Positions 42,510-53,442 of a stretch of 64,000 nt of DNA are shown piece by piece. Positions within the stretch are counted from its first letter, which is position 1. Every line of letters starts with the position of its first letter. The translations under genes and the position numbers were made by a program. The notes under the pieces are model-generated. The model saw only the letters and a list, made by a program, of their open reading frames with translations. It made no database searches and was not told where the DNA came from. The DNA is taken from contig CM044964.1 of the NCBI GenBank assembly GCA_024516035.1, positions 5,986,239-6,050,238 on the forward strand. The letters are read 5' to 3'. The DNA comes from Bactericera cockerelli. Lineage: Eukaryota > Arthropoda > Insecta > Hemiptera > Triozidae.

Positions 42510-42690
42510 TATGATTCCGCCACTGGTCGCTGCTCTCATTAAAGCAGCTACTCATTTGTCCTCACGATGTATGAGTGGACCCCGAACACTCAAGAACAGA
42601 GCAGAAAAAATCCTACCCCGCTGGGGATCGAACCCAGGTCGCCGTGCGGGCAATGCCTAGCGCGCTATCTCACTCTGCCACGGTGACTTC
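42510..42690 (-). mobile_element. SINE-C copy
   Basis: ATGATTCCGCCACTGGTCGC, GCTCTCATTAAAGCAGCTAC, GGGGATCGAACCCAGGTCGC, CTAGCGCGCTATCTCACTCT, CACGGTGACT. Good reference with 57128-57355. Confidence 0.85.
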
Positions 42691-42718
42691 TATTAAGTCA
42701 AATAGTGAAAACAATAAC

Positions 42719-42850
42719 CGACCTCAGTAGCTTCATGGATAAGGCGGCGGACTTTTAACCTGAAGGTCGGTGGTTCAAGTCCCGATTTCAGCGTAGATTT
42801 AGTACAGCGAGTTTGAGTAGTTGTGATATCACCAAAGTGATGAACACAAA
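42719..42850 (+). mobile_element. SINE-A copy
   Basis: CCGACCTCAGTAGCTTCATG, GGCGGCGGACTTTTAACCTG, TTCAAGTCCCGATTTCAGCG, GTTGTGATATCACCAAAGTG. Confidence 0.85.
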
Positions 42851-43741
42851 AATGAAAAAAAAACTAGTAAAAAAAATAAAGATAAAACCACAGAGCGCGT
42901 GCTAGTAATACCACCAGAGGTGCCTGAACTATTCATGATCTCGCTGAACATAAGGCATTACTCCTCATTCCTGCCATCGCTTTCGCCCAAGACAGAGGGT
43001 GCAATTATCTTGGCCATAACCTCAATCATGTCTTAATAAACCATTCAACGCGACCTCTTCACACACGACGAATCCATGTCAATTATTTTCTAACTGTTCT
43101 CATCTATGCCGAACTTACTTTGTAATTATCCGGCAGACTTCAATCTTGACTCAATTACAGCGAACAACATGTGTTTCTATTAATCTCTCCGTCATATGTT
43201 CTCCTGTGTGGATAATTACTTGTGGTATGGGTGTGTAATTTTCCATCATGTTGATTTTCTTCAAGACGCTCGCTGCGTTCATGCATTCTAATGTTCTTAA
43301 TGAGGGTTTTAAATGCCAATCTCTGGGATTGTTTACAAATTGTTTGAATGTGGAACGAAAATGTAGGTTCCGGATGTACAAGTGTGTTATCCATGTACCA
43401 ATTGTACCATAAATAAAAGTACGACTGAATTATTAGTTCCTCGATTAAGATAAAATCGGGTTTTTTGATTAGGTATTTGAAATTGAGATATTCGTTGGAA
43501 AGTGACGAGAAAGAGAGTTAGACGAAATTTCATTTAAGCTGCTGCATGAACACCTTAACGAAAGATATTCATTTATGAGAGTCTAAATATAGCACTGCTT
43601 ATACTTTCTAGGGTAATGGGTACCAACTTTCAGTTTGATTCCGGATATTGTTCGGGGTATTTCATTTTATTTCAGGTGTGATTACTGTGCATAGCTTCCC
43701 GAAAATGGGATTAAAAAATTCTAATAGTACGCTGTAAACAC
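42851..43741. other. no supported gene
   Basis: A minus frame at 43381-43155 contains HTGEHMTERLIETH, faintly like a C2H2 zinc-finger linker, but the paired Cys/His spacing is absent. Confidence 0.4.
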
Positions 43742-44004
43742 GAGGAGCTTTTTTTCAGACCGTGATTAGTCACACAGATGCAAGATTTGGGAAATTGAAT
43801 TTTTTTAGTTACAAGTGTATTGTTAGACTTGGAAAAGTGAAAAAAGTATCAAATGAAAGCTCAAAAAAACAGAAAAATAAATTAAATTGATTATATTTGA
43901 GCTTATAAACCTAAATTCTGAAATTTCAAGTTTTATTTTGGACTAATCATGGTTTGACAGGAATGAGTGGACTAATCACGGTTGGAAAAAAATGAGCTGG
44001 GACT

Positions 44005-44276
44005 TTTTTTTTTTTTTTTTTTTTTAAGTGGGGTTTAACGTCGCTTTCAACTGCCATGGTCATATCACGACGGGGGTTTTACCCTCCATTCGCAGGAAAC
44101 TCACAAACCTGCTACTCATATTGACCTCACCCAGCCTGAGTGGGGCCGGGAAAAGCCAGCGTCACGAGAATTAGAATTTGAATGGTCACCCATCCAAGTC
44201 TTAACCTCGCTGGATGTCGCTTAACTTCGGTGTTCTGAAGGGAACCGGTGTATTCAACATGCCATCGACGCTGGCT
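44005..44276 (-). mobile_element. SINE-G, full length, 11-bp target duplication
   Basis: Flanked by GAGCTGGGACT at 43994-44004 and 44277-44287. In the aligned body I count a single difference from 33835-34096 (CATATTGACC versus CACATTGACC), so both copies are very young. Confidence 0.93.
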
Positions 44277-44611
44277 GAGCTGGGACTAATCACTGTTTGA
44301 AAAATAAGAAATATTACCCATGTCATTTTCATTTTTATAATGCCAGCATTTTTTGTAGCACTGTTGGTAAAGCGATGGACTCACAAGCCGGTGGTCTCAA
44401 GTTTGAGCTCATCCTTATATTATTATGACTACCTATCTGTCCAGACTTCTATTATGATACCTAATTACCTACCTAATCAGATTAACACAAATCAGAAAAA
44501 AATACAAAAGAAATTAAATTAAAAGGCTTTATTAGCTTTGAACAAAGTAAAAAGACAGCTATATTTTGAGTTGTTTTAAGAAAAGGTACAAGAAATCAAT
44601 TTGATCCAATC

Positions 44612-45478
44612 TAGCTTCAATTCAATAAACTAGCGAAAAAGTTGAGTAGCCGTATATTCTTGCTACGTAGACTCCAGAAGCAAGTTTCCCAGTCTACCCT
44701 TAAAAATGCATATTACGGCCTTTTACATTCATTGTTAACATATGGCGTACTATTATGGGGACATGCATCCAGTGCTTCTCAACTTTTCATTCTGCAAAAG
44801 AAGGCTATACGCATTGTCAGTGGGGTGAAATCCTTCCCTATCAAACCACATGCCAAGCCATTGTTTATTGACCTTGGCATCCTAACGCTCCCTTCAATCT
44901 ATATATTGCAATGCCTTCTGCATGTGAGAGAAAATTTAAGTGAATACCATACAGCCGTTCACTCCTACAACACACGGACAAGTAAAAACCTGGTCCCCGC
45001 CATACATCGTGTAAATAAGGCAAGAAATGGGACAAATTACTATGGCATTTCGTTATTTAACAAGCTACCGACAAACATTAGAAATTTACCTACTAAAAAC
45101 TTCAAAATTGTTGTAGAAAACCATTTGAAGTCAAAAGCTTATTACTCTCTTAAAGATTTTTTAATGGCTGATTTTGATGAATTCTGATATTTTTTTTAGA
45201 ATTTTCTTTTTGAAACCCCATATCATTGTTTTCATTTTTGTCTACAACCTCTTTGCCAGCCCATCACACACCCTCACATACCCACACACTCACACACACA
45301 CACTCACACACTCACACACACACACTCAGACACGCACGCACACGCACACACCATCACGCACATAAATATACACCACACACACCACGTATGTATTATTTTA
45401 TGTATGTATTATTTTATGTTCTCCCTGACTTGTGTTTAACAATTATTATGTATTGAAAAACACAAATAAAACATGAAT
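44612..45478 (+). mobile_element. LINE 3' fragment: reverse transcriptase C-terminal region (Jockey/CR1-like)
   Basis: Open from about 44612 to the stop at 45185-45187: LAKKLSSRIFLLRRLQKQVS, YGLLHSLLTYGVLLWGHASS, LFILQKKAIRIVSG, then ...HSYNTRTSKNLVPAIHRVNK and NYYGISLFNKLPTNIRNLPT. The Y-G-x-x-LWG ... LQK-(K/R)-A-(I/V)-R signature and the H-x-Y-x-TR ... (I/L)-(F/Y)-NKLP signature mark the region after the RT palm in Jockey/CR1-type LINEs. The frame is intact for about 190 codons, so the insertion is fairly recent. 5'-truncated; the 3' UTR contains a (CA)n tract at 45267-45382 and ends AAATAAAACATGAATTGAAT. Confidence 0.88.
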
Positions 45479-45913
45479 TGAATTGTTCCACATTTAATAA
45501 TAGGTATGAGTCCGTATGAGGATAGACCAAAAATTAAACTTTTAGTCCTACTTCATCTTCCAGACATTCACAAATGACTTCTTCCTCAGAGTCATTGGAA
45601 ATACTTTCAGTTTGGAGGATACTTTTGTACCAACCAAACTGATTCTGTTCATCTTTACATCGCGTGACCTTGAAATAATAGAGTGTTCTGATTGGTTGTT
45701 GGGACTAATCACGGTATGATACACAGTACTTGGTGGACTAAACACGTTCTGAAAAAAAACTCTTTTTTCAATGGAGATTTAATGTGAGATATATCACGGT
45801 TTGATAGATATTTATTTTATTTTCAAATAAAGTTTTTCAAGACGAACAATTTGGTGTAGGTAACTCATTTTTTTCCAATTTTGGACTAATCACGGTCTGA
45901 AAAAAAGCTCCTC

Positions 45914-46230
45914 ACACAAGGACCTTACGGTTCTATCTTTTAAACTTCAGCTAAAAAAATGTGATTTGAGAACAATATACCACACATTGAATGCACCACT
46001 TCCCAAGAGAATAATGAAGTAAAGTTACGACGAGTATCAAACCATACCAAATTACAAAAGCGTAATAAATAATGCATACTATAAATACTTCCGATTTCTA
46101 ATATTAGAAATTTTCGGAAGTAATAATCAGTACTAAATTTTAGACAATGTTTTTGTTACTAAACATAAAACTACATTAATCGACACTGTAGTTATACATT
46201 GTAAACTCTTTATTGAAATTTATTTACATA
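45914..46230. other. no gene seen
   Basis: Short inverted pair TTCCGATTTCTAATATTAGAAATTTTCGGAA at 46088-46118; otherwise nothing. Confidence 0.4.
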
Positions 46231-46234
46231 ATAT

Positions 46235-46320
46235 ATTACAAAGGGCAGGATTATTGCCTGAGGCAATCTCTACCATCCCATCCCTGTTGTATCTCTAGAT
46301 CTAAAGATTGAAAAAATTAA
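46235..46320 (-). mobile_element. family M 3'-end fragment
   Basis: AAGGGCAGGATTATTGCCTG with hairpin ATTGCC-TGA-GGCAAT and CCATCCCATCCCTG. Confidence 0.6.
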
Positions 46321-46389
46321 AATGGGAGTGAGGTAAGTGATTAAAGATTCAGTCAGTCTGTATCAATATTATATATAATAATAATAATA

Positions 46390-47103
46390 ATATCGCCTTG
46401 TTTATACTGTTCGATTAAAACTAATGAGTACCATTATTCCAGCAGTAAACCTAAGATGAATTATTCTTCTTCTTCTTCTTTCACTTTGCCTTTTCCCAAA
46501 CCTACTTGGGGTCGGCATTTGTTCCATGAATCATTTCCTTCCATATCCTTCTATTTTGTGCGTCCTCTTTTCTCCAGTTTTTCTCTCTTAGGTCTTCTTC
46601 AACTTTGTCTCTCCATCTCATCTTTTTTCTTCCTCTCTTTCTTTTACCGCCTATTTGAAGTTCCTGTATTCTCTTACTCACATAGTTTTCGTCTCTTCGC
46701 TCTATATGTCCAAACCATCTCAGCCTACTCTCTTGTATTTTCTCTGCCAGAGGTCCTACTTTCACTGTACCCCTAGTGCGTTCATTTCTCACCCTATCTC
46801 TCCTTGTTATTCCACACATCCATCGCAACATTTTCATTTCAGCAACCTCCAACTTTCTCTCTTGCGCTTTTGTTATAGACCAGGTTTCTGCACTGTACAT
46901 CAACGCTGGTCTAACTACTCTTTTATACAGTCTCCCTTTCAATTTTACGCTCACTCTCTTATCACACAACACTCCACTCAATTTTCTCCAATTATTATAT
47001 GGTCAAAATCCCAAATGAGAGGATAACTTGTCATGGGCTGGATTTCGAACTAGCGTCTTGTGCATTACCAGTCAGACTCCTTGACCACTGAGCTACCGGG
47101 ACA
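46390..47103 (-). mobile_element. SINE-D split by a LINE insertion
   Basis: SINE-D halves are 46390-46465 (ATCGCCTTGTTTATACTGTT, CATTATTCCAGCAGTAAACC) and 46990-47103 (TTATATGGTCAAAATCCCAA, GACCACTGAGCTACCGGGAC). Removing 46466-46989 and one AATTATT restores the usual D body. Confidence 0.85.
46466..46989 (-). mobile_element. 5'-truncated LINE, RT C-terminal end, 7-bp target duplication
   Basis: Flanked by AATTATT at 46459-46465 and 46990-46996. The minus frame 46981-46502 is intact for 159 codons: RLYKRVVRPALMYSAETWSI, RKLEVAEMKMLRWMCGITRR, ESRLRWFGHIERRDENYVSK, KRKRGRKKMRWRDKVEEDLR, ending ...HGTNADPK. ETW-(S/A)-(I/L)-T, MLRWMCG-(I/V)-(T/S)-(R/L)-x-D and (L/R)-RWFGH-(I/V) are the diagnostic LINE endonuclease-RT C-terminal motifs. 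The 3' tail GGTTTGGGAAAAGGCAAAGT with (GAA)n is the sequence that tail 2 fragments share. Confidence 0.92.
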
Positions 47104-47455
47104 AGCGATTGAAGAGTCAGTCAGTGTCAACATTAATAATTTTGCTTCAGGTAATTTTTGGTAACAATCATTGATTTTTTTTGTAAGCGCTTTAACCTTG
47201 TCGATAGACTGGTCATTCGCGCCGATTCCATAGATTAGTTAAATCATGTTTTAGAGTCTGATAGCTTTCAGGTATTGAAACAAAGAATCGACGCTTTCGG
47301 TACTATTGGTCATTGCCTGGGGAGCAGGGAGGGAAGCACGGAATTTCACATATAGATGACAAAATAGGACAGTTGGTTTACCAACGTCTATTGTAAACTC
47401 TTTTATTGAGTAGTACAATCTTTTTTTTTATATAAATTCTATTCTAATCAGTTCC
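47104..47455. other. downstream intron start of the secreted-protein gene; nothing else seen
   Basis: No further exon recognised below 47460. Confidence 0.35.
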
Positions 47456-47459
47456 TTAC

Positions 47460-47793
47460 CTTTGATCCTGTCCATCTTGTTCATATACACCAGCATCTTC
47501 CGCTGAAAGCACGGGAAAGACATGTTGACGAGGCACTTCTCATAGACATCATCGAAGACGCTATTGACCGGCGGGGCTGTCACGTTCAAGTTTCGTCCGC
47601 TTCTTGTAGCGTCTTCGATCTCGTTTTCGGCCGAATCAGCGACCGTTTGAATTGAAATGAGCGGTTTGTTGTCCAACAGGCCTGGGCTACTGCCGAGGTC
47701 GATACTTTGAGCGGTGAGTTGCTGAGCGAGTAGCGTCAGTAGCGCCACCGACAGCAGAGTCTTTGATAAAGAATGTCTGGTGTTTATCACCAT
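47460..47793 (-). CDS. first coding exon of a secreted, probably Osiris-like (DUF1676) protein
   Basis: Minus strand: ATG at 47793-47791; donor AAAG|GTAAGG at 47460/47459, leaving one base of a split codon. The 111 residues start with a signal peptide (SKTLLSVALLTLLAQQLTA, cleavage likely after Ala28). An acidic linker follows, then FDDVYEKCLVNMSFPCFQRK at 80-99 with Cys87 and Cys95. A two-Cys block of the form (V/I)-Y-x-x-C-x-x-x-x-S-x-x-C-x-x-x-K-x-L-x-x-(M/L) is what opens insect Osiris proteins, which are secretory/endosomal membrane proteins linked to cuticle and tracheal tubes. The assignment rests on this pattern only. Later exons (AQXLG repeats, transmembrane helix) are not visible. 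Codon GC is higher than the flanks, which supports real coding. Confidence 0.7.
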
Positions 47794-47825
47794 TTTGAAC
47801 GGAAAGTTTTTTTTTACTGTACAAA

Positions 47826-47855
47826 AGCTGAGATAACGAAAAGAGCGAATTTATA
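47826..47855 (-). promoter_or_regulatory. possible core promoter (TATA box and initiator) of the secreted-protein gene
   Basis: On the minus strand TATAAATTCGCTC begins at 47855, and TCTCAGCT, an initiator-like TCAG, lies at 47833-47826: about 26 bases between the TATA T and the presumed +1, slightly short. The ATG follows 36 bases after +1. Plausible but unproven. Confidence 0.4.
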
Positions 47856-48002
47856 TTCAATGGTTTGTTAGGAACAAATGTTGACTCAAGAAAGGTCTAA
47901 ATAATTTATAAATGAAGAAGTAGAAGAAGAAACATAGTGATTGTATTGGAGTAGAATCATTTGGATAAAGTGTTAGAAAGAACACTTATGTTGATGATAA
48001 TA

Positions 48003-48115
48003 ATAATACTCTTTAGTGAAAAGTAACCACCAGGCGAGGTTAATGCTCAAAGCATCTTCACCCACCTAACCCTCACAGAGTCTTACTATTATATGGTCAC
48101 AAACTCAAATTATTG
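48003..48115 (-). mobile_element. SINE-B 3' half
   Basis: CTCTTTAGTGAAAAGTAACC, ACCAGGCGAGGTTAATGCTC, ATTATATGGTCACAAACTCA; head missing. Confidence 0.75.
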
Positions 48116-49125
48116 ATTGCTTCATTTTGACAATTGAAGTAGAGGATAAGTACCTTCCATTACAATACCAGATCACATTAACCACTTATTTGTAGTTTTG
48201 AGGGAATATTAAGTCCCTAAAATCCAATATTAAGAGGAAGTTTTTTTTTCTTGAAGCAGACAAATTTTATTTACTTTTTTGTGATTCAGATTTCACTGTT
48301 GTAAACATTTCGTTAGTAAGTAATTTTGAAAGCGACAGATAAACCAATACATTAACCAGTAGATTCATTGCAAAATCAGTCAAGAAAATGTTTCTTTTAT
48401 AGAACTGATTATTATGAGGTTTTAGTGTTCGAGTAAATAGAAAATTACATAAAATCCAGCTATGCATCTAGCTTTGAACAATTTGAATAAAAATATTTTT
48501 TAACAATCAAAATAATCTTGAAGGACGAAATAATCAATGAATCAAAGAAGAAGAAAAAAATAAATGAAGAAGAAAATAGAAAAAGCTATTTTAAAAGGCT
48601 GTGAACATTAAAAAGTTAGACAAAAGATCAATTTAATGAATGGAAAAAGAAGAATTTTCATCTAAAAAGTTAACACAAATAACGATGAGAAATTTAATAC
48701 ATACGAAAATTAAACACTTGAGAAAAAAAAAAAAACGAAGAACTTTGTCGAAATACTAACACTAACACTTGGACTTTTAGAAACTTTTAAAAATGTAATA
48801 AAATTGCTGAAAAAGCTTTAACTATTTTATTTTTTCTCGAGAGATGGTTGAGATGTTCGTACTCCTCAAGCAGAGGATGAAGTATGAATGAATAGAGGAT
48901 TGGTAAGTATTTTATATTTTGTGCAGAAACTATCTCTTCTTCCTCAGGAGTCCTTCCTCTCTAGACAGGAGGTGCTTCCTCTAGCTTCTGCTGGATGCTG
49001 GGAAGTTTGGTGAGCTCTTTTCATGGCTTCTTCCATAGCTTCATTAAGTTTGGCTTTTGTTGTGGACTATGATTTGGGACGGTAGATTTTAAAGGATCTT
49101 TGGTGTTGTTATGATGAATAAGTAA
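48116..49125. other. no supported gene
   Basis: AT-rich, with A-rich stretches; frames of 64-66 codons lack any signature. Confidence 0.4.
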
Positions 49126-49127
49126 AA

Positions 49128-49330
49128 GTATAAGTAGTGCTTTATTTAGACCGTCATCGTCAGCGCAAAACAGTCTTGTTGGGTGGAAGAGATTGCCACA
49201 GGCAACGAATCTCAAAGGACAACGAAGATTAAAGCATGAATTTGCTAAGTTCTAGTTAGGTCTAATTTGCTAAAATTTAGAGCTTAAGGTAATTTTCAAG
49301 TTAATCATAAGTTTTTTTTTTTTCTTTTTT
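49128..49330 (+). mobile_element. short repeat plus family M 3' end
   Basis: AAGTATAAGTAGTGCTTTAT and TTTAGACCGTCATCG also occur at 24750-24790. It is followed by GGGTGGAAGAGATTGCCACA (family M) and a T-rich end. Confidence 0.6.
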
Positions 49331-50735
49331 TAACATATAAAATCGCGTTTTGTATGAATGGACACGAAGTTCCTAAAAAAGAAAGAAAAAAGATAATGTA
49401 TTTTTTTTTCTTGTCTCTGTAACGTGAGTTTTTCTTTGCTCTTTGTATTTTATGATATTTTGCGTAATGTGTTTTTTTTTTGTCATAAATAATGATTTGG
49501 GTTCTGGATGTTTGTGTTTGCTATAAAAATTAAGCCATGTTATGAGAGAGAGAGAAACAAATAAATTTACTGAACGAACTACTCTATAATGAGTTGTCAC
49601 ATCTGACACAGTACACATAAATATGGGTTTTTTGTTTTTGTTTGTTTTTTTTTTCAACAGTTTTTTTCAAAACAGTATAGTTATTTTTTTCATGAATATA
49701 AGTGGTTGTTGATAATATATTTAGGGTGTCTTTCATAATCACTTGGGTCAGGTCAGTCATTTTTTAATTTTTATTGATGATATCATTGGCAAAGGACTTC
49801 ATGAGCGTTGCGGTAATGCCGAAGCTGTTCCACGTACGCTAAACCAAAGACCAAACACTTCACAAAATAATACAAAAGAAAGACATTTCTAGTGAGTAAA
49901 TTTGGTAAAGATCACATAGATGAAATTAGAAATGTGCAATGTGCAATCCATCATTTTCAGTTTTCGGAAGAAACTTTACCAGGTATTTGCTTGGAACTCA
50001 TGATGATAATCATTTTGATGAGGAAGATGACAAAAATGATGACTTTGGTGATAATTGCCGTTGGGTTACCACCAAAATAATGAAGATTATGATGACTGGT
50101 GATAATGAAAGTACCGGTGACTTCTCAATCGTAATCAATACCGCTCAGCCATGATAGTCATGATACTCAGTGAGATGTGGGTGAGTCATTATGAATGGTA
50201 AATGAAATTAAACAATTTAAATTTCTGATGTTCTGATGATAGATATCTCGATGTGAGCAGTTCTCAAAATTGTGGGAGCACATTTTGAATGTGTATGTAA
50301 TAGAACAACTGCAATGATAGCGGTAATCTTACTTTGTTTTTACAGTCATAGAAATGGAAAGTTCTCCAAAAAAAAAAGATATTAGCCCATTGGAGGTTGG
50401 TATCCAATGTAGATAGCTCGCTTGTTTTGTTTTTATTGGCGTTGCTTTGCTTGAAAAGTACCGTACGTATACAATGTACTTGTTAGCAAGCTTTTCCTTT
50501 TAATTTCATCTGTGTGACTTTATATTTATAAAATGATAACTTTAATAGGTCTCACCAAGATCTCGTTTTGGTTGTAAAACGTCCCTTTCTCAGATCGTTT
50601 TTACAAAAAAGATTGTGTTTCTATTTCCCATTTAATAAGTTCAAATTCAATCTTGATGGAATTAATTCACGAATCCACTTCTCCGTATTCCAATGTAACG
50701 AATTTGTAGTAAATAGTAAAGCCTTGAATGCCATG
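49331..50735. other. no supported gene
   Basis: The frame around 49892-50154 is acidic (DDNHFDEEDDKNDD) because of GATGAT-type triplets. It lacks conserved motifs or splice sites. Confidence 0.4.
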
Positions 50736-50738
50736 GCA

Positions 50739-50880
50739 CGGACCTCAATAGCTTGATCGATAAGCCAAAGGGCTTGTAACCTGGAGGTCGGTGGTTTAAG
50801 ACCGATTTTCAGCGCAGAATTAGTAAAAGTTGAGTAGTTGTGACATCACGAAAATGATTAACACAAATATGATAACTTAA
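50739..50880 (+). mobile_element. SINE-A copy
   Basis: CGGACCTCAATAGCTTGATC, CTTGTAACCTGGAGGTCGGT, GAGTAGTTGTGACATCACGA, AACACAAATATGATAACTTA. Confidence 0.82.
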
Positions 50881-51389
50881 CTAAAACTTGAATACCGACA
50901 CCTTAACGGTCAAATGTTAGAAACCACTCTCTAGATCCCGGTGATATCCTGAAATTACCAAACCTCAATACATTAACCACTTATGTACTCGTACTATGCA
51001 CCAGGTACCTAGTACCTACCTAGATGTAAGAAATATACATACCCATGCAAATTGTATGTGTTTAAAGATTCATCACAATGCTCAGTGGCATATAACTTCC
51101 TCGTATATTTAAAAACTATTTATGGCTAGCCAATTGAAAGTGGCGAAATTGGCGGGTTTTCTTTTATGTTTTCCTTCCTCAAGATCTTCTTACTCAGTAC
51201 TCACTGTTTCTTGACCTTTGCATAGAAGTTTCCGTAAGGGTTGGATGTTAAAGATTGTCTTATGCAATAATCAATGAAGTAGATAATAAGACTTCAACAA
51301 ACCAATGCCGAACACAAGTAGGTTTTTGAAAAAGTAAAATGAAAGAAGAATTGAACCTCAAATCGCCTGATGTAGAAACAATCATATTG
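50881..51389. other. no gene; LINE tail 2 trace
   Basis: ACCAATGCCGAACACAAGTA and AAAATGAAAGAAGAA at 51301-51345 match the LINE tail; the rest is unrecognised. Confidence 0.45.
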
Positions 51390-51735
51390 TTGTTGTAATC
51401 AGCATGGCTACAGCTGGGGTGTGATTGTTTCCAGCCAACTCTAGTGAAAAATTTGGCTCCTCCTGAACCACATATGTATTTCTATTTGCGATCAATCATC
51501 GTGAGAACTTGGGCTATTTCTTTCCAAGCCCTTCAAAGCTTAGGAGAAGTTCCTTCGTATAAATGTTTTTTTATAAAGAAAATAAATAAAAAACTATAAA
51601 TAAAAAAGCTATTAAACCCTTGAAAAAGTGCAAGCTAGCCTAGCCTGGGTCGTCTAGTCAGTTCTCTGTTTATAGTCCTCTAGCGAGACACTAGTTTTCT
51701 TACTGTTTAACGCCCCCCAGCTAGATACAACCATC
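51390..51735. repeat. family K copy with internal insertion
   Basis: AATCAGCATGGCTACAGCTG, ATCATCGTGAGAACTTGGGC, then AT-rich extra sequence at 51560-51610, then CCTTGAAAAAGTGCAAGCTA, TTTATAGTCCTCTAGCGAGA. Confidence 0.68.
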
Positions 51736-52078
51736 GGTGGACTCGGAAGCAAAATTCTCAAAAATGAAGACGTAGAAAGTACAAATTTTAATAGATATCA
51801 ACTTTAGTCACATCACGGAGACGTTCAAATGTACTTCCCCTTCCATACGAAAGCCATCTGTGGTTCAGACAACCACAATATATTCCATATGCGAGATTTA
51901 ATGGCAAAACCGAAATTCACTGAGATTTAATTTTCATTCAATTATAAAGTTAAAGTATGCCTGCGAACGTACGCTTCAAAGTACCTCTTCATGACATCAA
52001 GGGTCGCATTACAAAACAGGATTAGACTTAAGATAAGCCAGACTCTCCCCCAACTTGGGCTACAGTTCGCTGTGATTG

Positions 52079-52195
52079 GTACAGTCCTCAGAAGCTTGAT
52101 TGATAAGGCGGCGGACTTGTAACCTGGAAGTCGGTGGTTCAAGTCCCGGTTTCAGCGTGGATGTAGTAAAGCTAGTTTGGGTAGTTGTGATATCA
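52079..52195 (+). mobile_element. SINE-A copy
   Basis: CAGTCCTCAGAAGCTTGATT, CGGCGGACTTGTAACCTGGA, CAAGTCCCGGTTTCAGCGTG; lacks the last 25 bases. Confidence 0.82.
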
Positions 52196-52925
52196 TAATA
52201 ATAAAAAAAATAACAAAAAGTACAAGGTTTGGCCAGACCTTATTCAAGACGGAAGGTAAAAAATCTTGTACCTGACAGAAGGGTTAATGGGTTTTTTTTT
52301 TGTCTGTGGTAAAGTGGTGAAAATAGGGTAGTAAATGAAACTTCAAAACATTTTTAGTTGTTTCTTCAGTTGGTTTCTCATATGTCTATCATTATCGTCG
52401 TTGCTTGTATTTTGTGACCCCTAAAAGGATTGTTACGTGCATTTCCGTGATCAACTTTCCTATTGTCGTTTTGATGTTGAACTTGATTGATTTCGGTTTC
52501 AGAATTATTCCAAAGACCAGTATCTCACATTGATAATTATTTCTACTTGATGTTCTAGGATTTTGATCTATCTCCACTAACTACTTCCCTGGGACAATAT
52601 GGGCAACTGCAACCATCCAGTTTTTAACTACATATTTGAAAAATGAAAATGACAAAGAAAAAATAATTAATAAAACAGAGGAAAAGAGAAAGAATAAAGA
52701 GAACTATTTCAAAGGCATGCAAACTTTCTGCAGTCAGCAGTTTACTAGTAACTTTTATAGTATCAGTCATCCCTAGTGATTTATTGTTTTTAATAGGTAT
52801 TGCCGGAAATCCAACTTTGTTTTAATAGAATTCTGAGGAGGAACAGTCCCGCTCCTAGGTATAGAATTTTCTATTATTGACGTCTCGTTGCTACCATTAT
52901 TGAATATCCTAGTATTGTTAAAGCT
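52196..52925. other. no supported gene
   Basis: AT-rich; no domain, no splice-framed exon recognised. Confidence 0.4.
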
Positions 52926-52929
52926 AAAA

Positions 52930-53028
52930 TTTATCATATTTGTGCAAATAGCTTTACTAAATCTTTGCTAAACTTAAAACTCGAACCACCGACCTCCAGG
53001 TTACCAGTGTTAAGCTACTGTGGTCGAT
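52930..53028 (-). mobile_element. SINE-A copy, degraded
   Basis: Antisense GCTTTACTAAATCTTTGCTA, ACTCGAACCACCGACCTCCA, then a deletion and AAGCTACTGTGGTCG. Confidence 0.7.
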
Positions 53029-53150
53029 AGAATAGAATATGCTATTACTGTACATAAAGATAATTCAAATACATAACTACTTCAACTACTACATTATGTA
53101 ACGTCAGTATCTTTCAAAAAGATGGAACAAAAAAATATATATCCATTTAG

Positions 53151-53442
53151 ATGTCTGACTGAGGAACTATAAACAGGGAGTAGACCAGCATTGGCTTGGT
53201 TCTGGGGGCCCTTGTGAATTATGATTAGCCTCCTTGTAAAGGCAGTGGTAGAAGTGCTGAGTCATTCATCCAGTGTCTGGCTACCATCAATTATTAAACA
53301 TGTTGGATCAAGTTTTATTTACAATAAACTAGGTACATCGAATATTTACATAGAAATTGCAATCAAACAAAACTTGATCAAGGGCGGTGTTAATGCCAAC
53401 GGCATTCTCTTCCTCGATGACGCCACCCTAGGATGATGATTT
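53151..53442 (+). repeat. family J copy interrupted by a family L end
   Basis: GGAACTATAAACAGGGAGTA, GGTTCTGGGGGCCCTTGTGA, GGTAGAAGTGCTGAGTCATT, then the insertion at about 53290-53415, then GATGACGCCACCCTAGGATG. Confidence 0.75.
53295..53414 (-). mobile_element. family L retroelement 3' end inside family J
   Basis: TTGGATCAAGTTTTATTTAC on the left and CAAAACTTGATCAAGGGCGG, AATGCC-AAC-GGCATT, CTCTTCC on the right. Confidence 0.75.

Larger units (their letters stand above)
43742..45913. mobile_element. inverted-repeat element built on GGACTAATCACGGT
   Basis: Exact 30-bp terminal inverted repeats at 43742-43771 (GAGGAGCTTTTTTTCAGACC...) and 45884-45913. ACAC abuts both outer ends (43738-43741 and 45914-45917), a possible 4-bp target duplication. 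GACTAATCA(C/T)GGT or variants occur internally at 43940, 43968, 44284, 45702 and 45738, besides both ends. 2172 bp including a nested SINE-G and a LINE piece. No transposase frame recognised. Confidence 0.8.

Noticed and set aside
43151..43394. Zinc-finger gene fragment (HTGEHMTERLIETH)
   Set aside because: No C-x2-C or H-x3-H pairs in register; the similarity is one short linker-like stretch.
49892..50154. Acidic protein frame
   Set aside because: GAT/GAA-rich triplet sequence, two overlapping frames equally open, no splice or start support.
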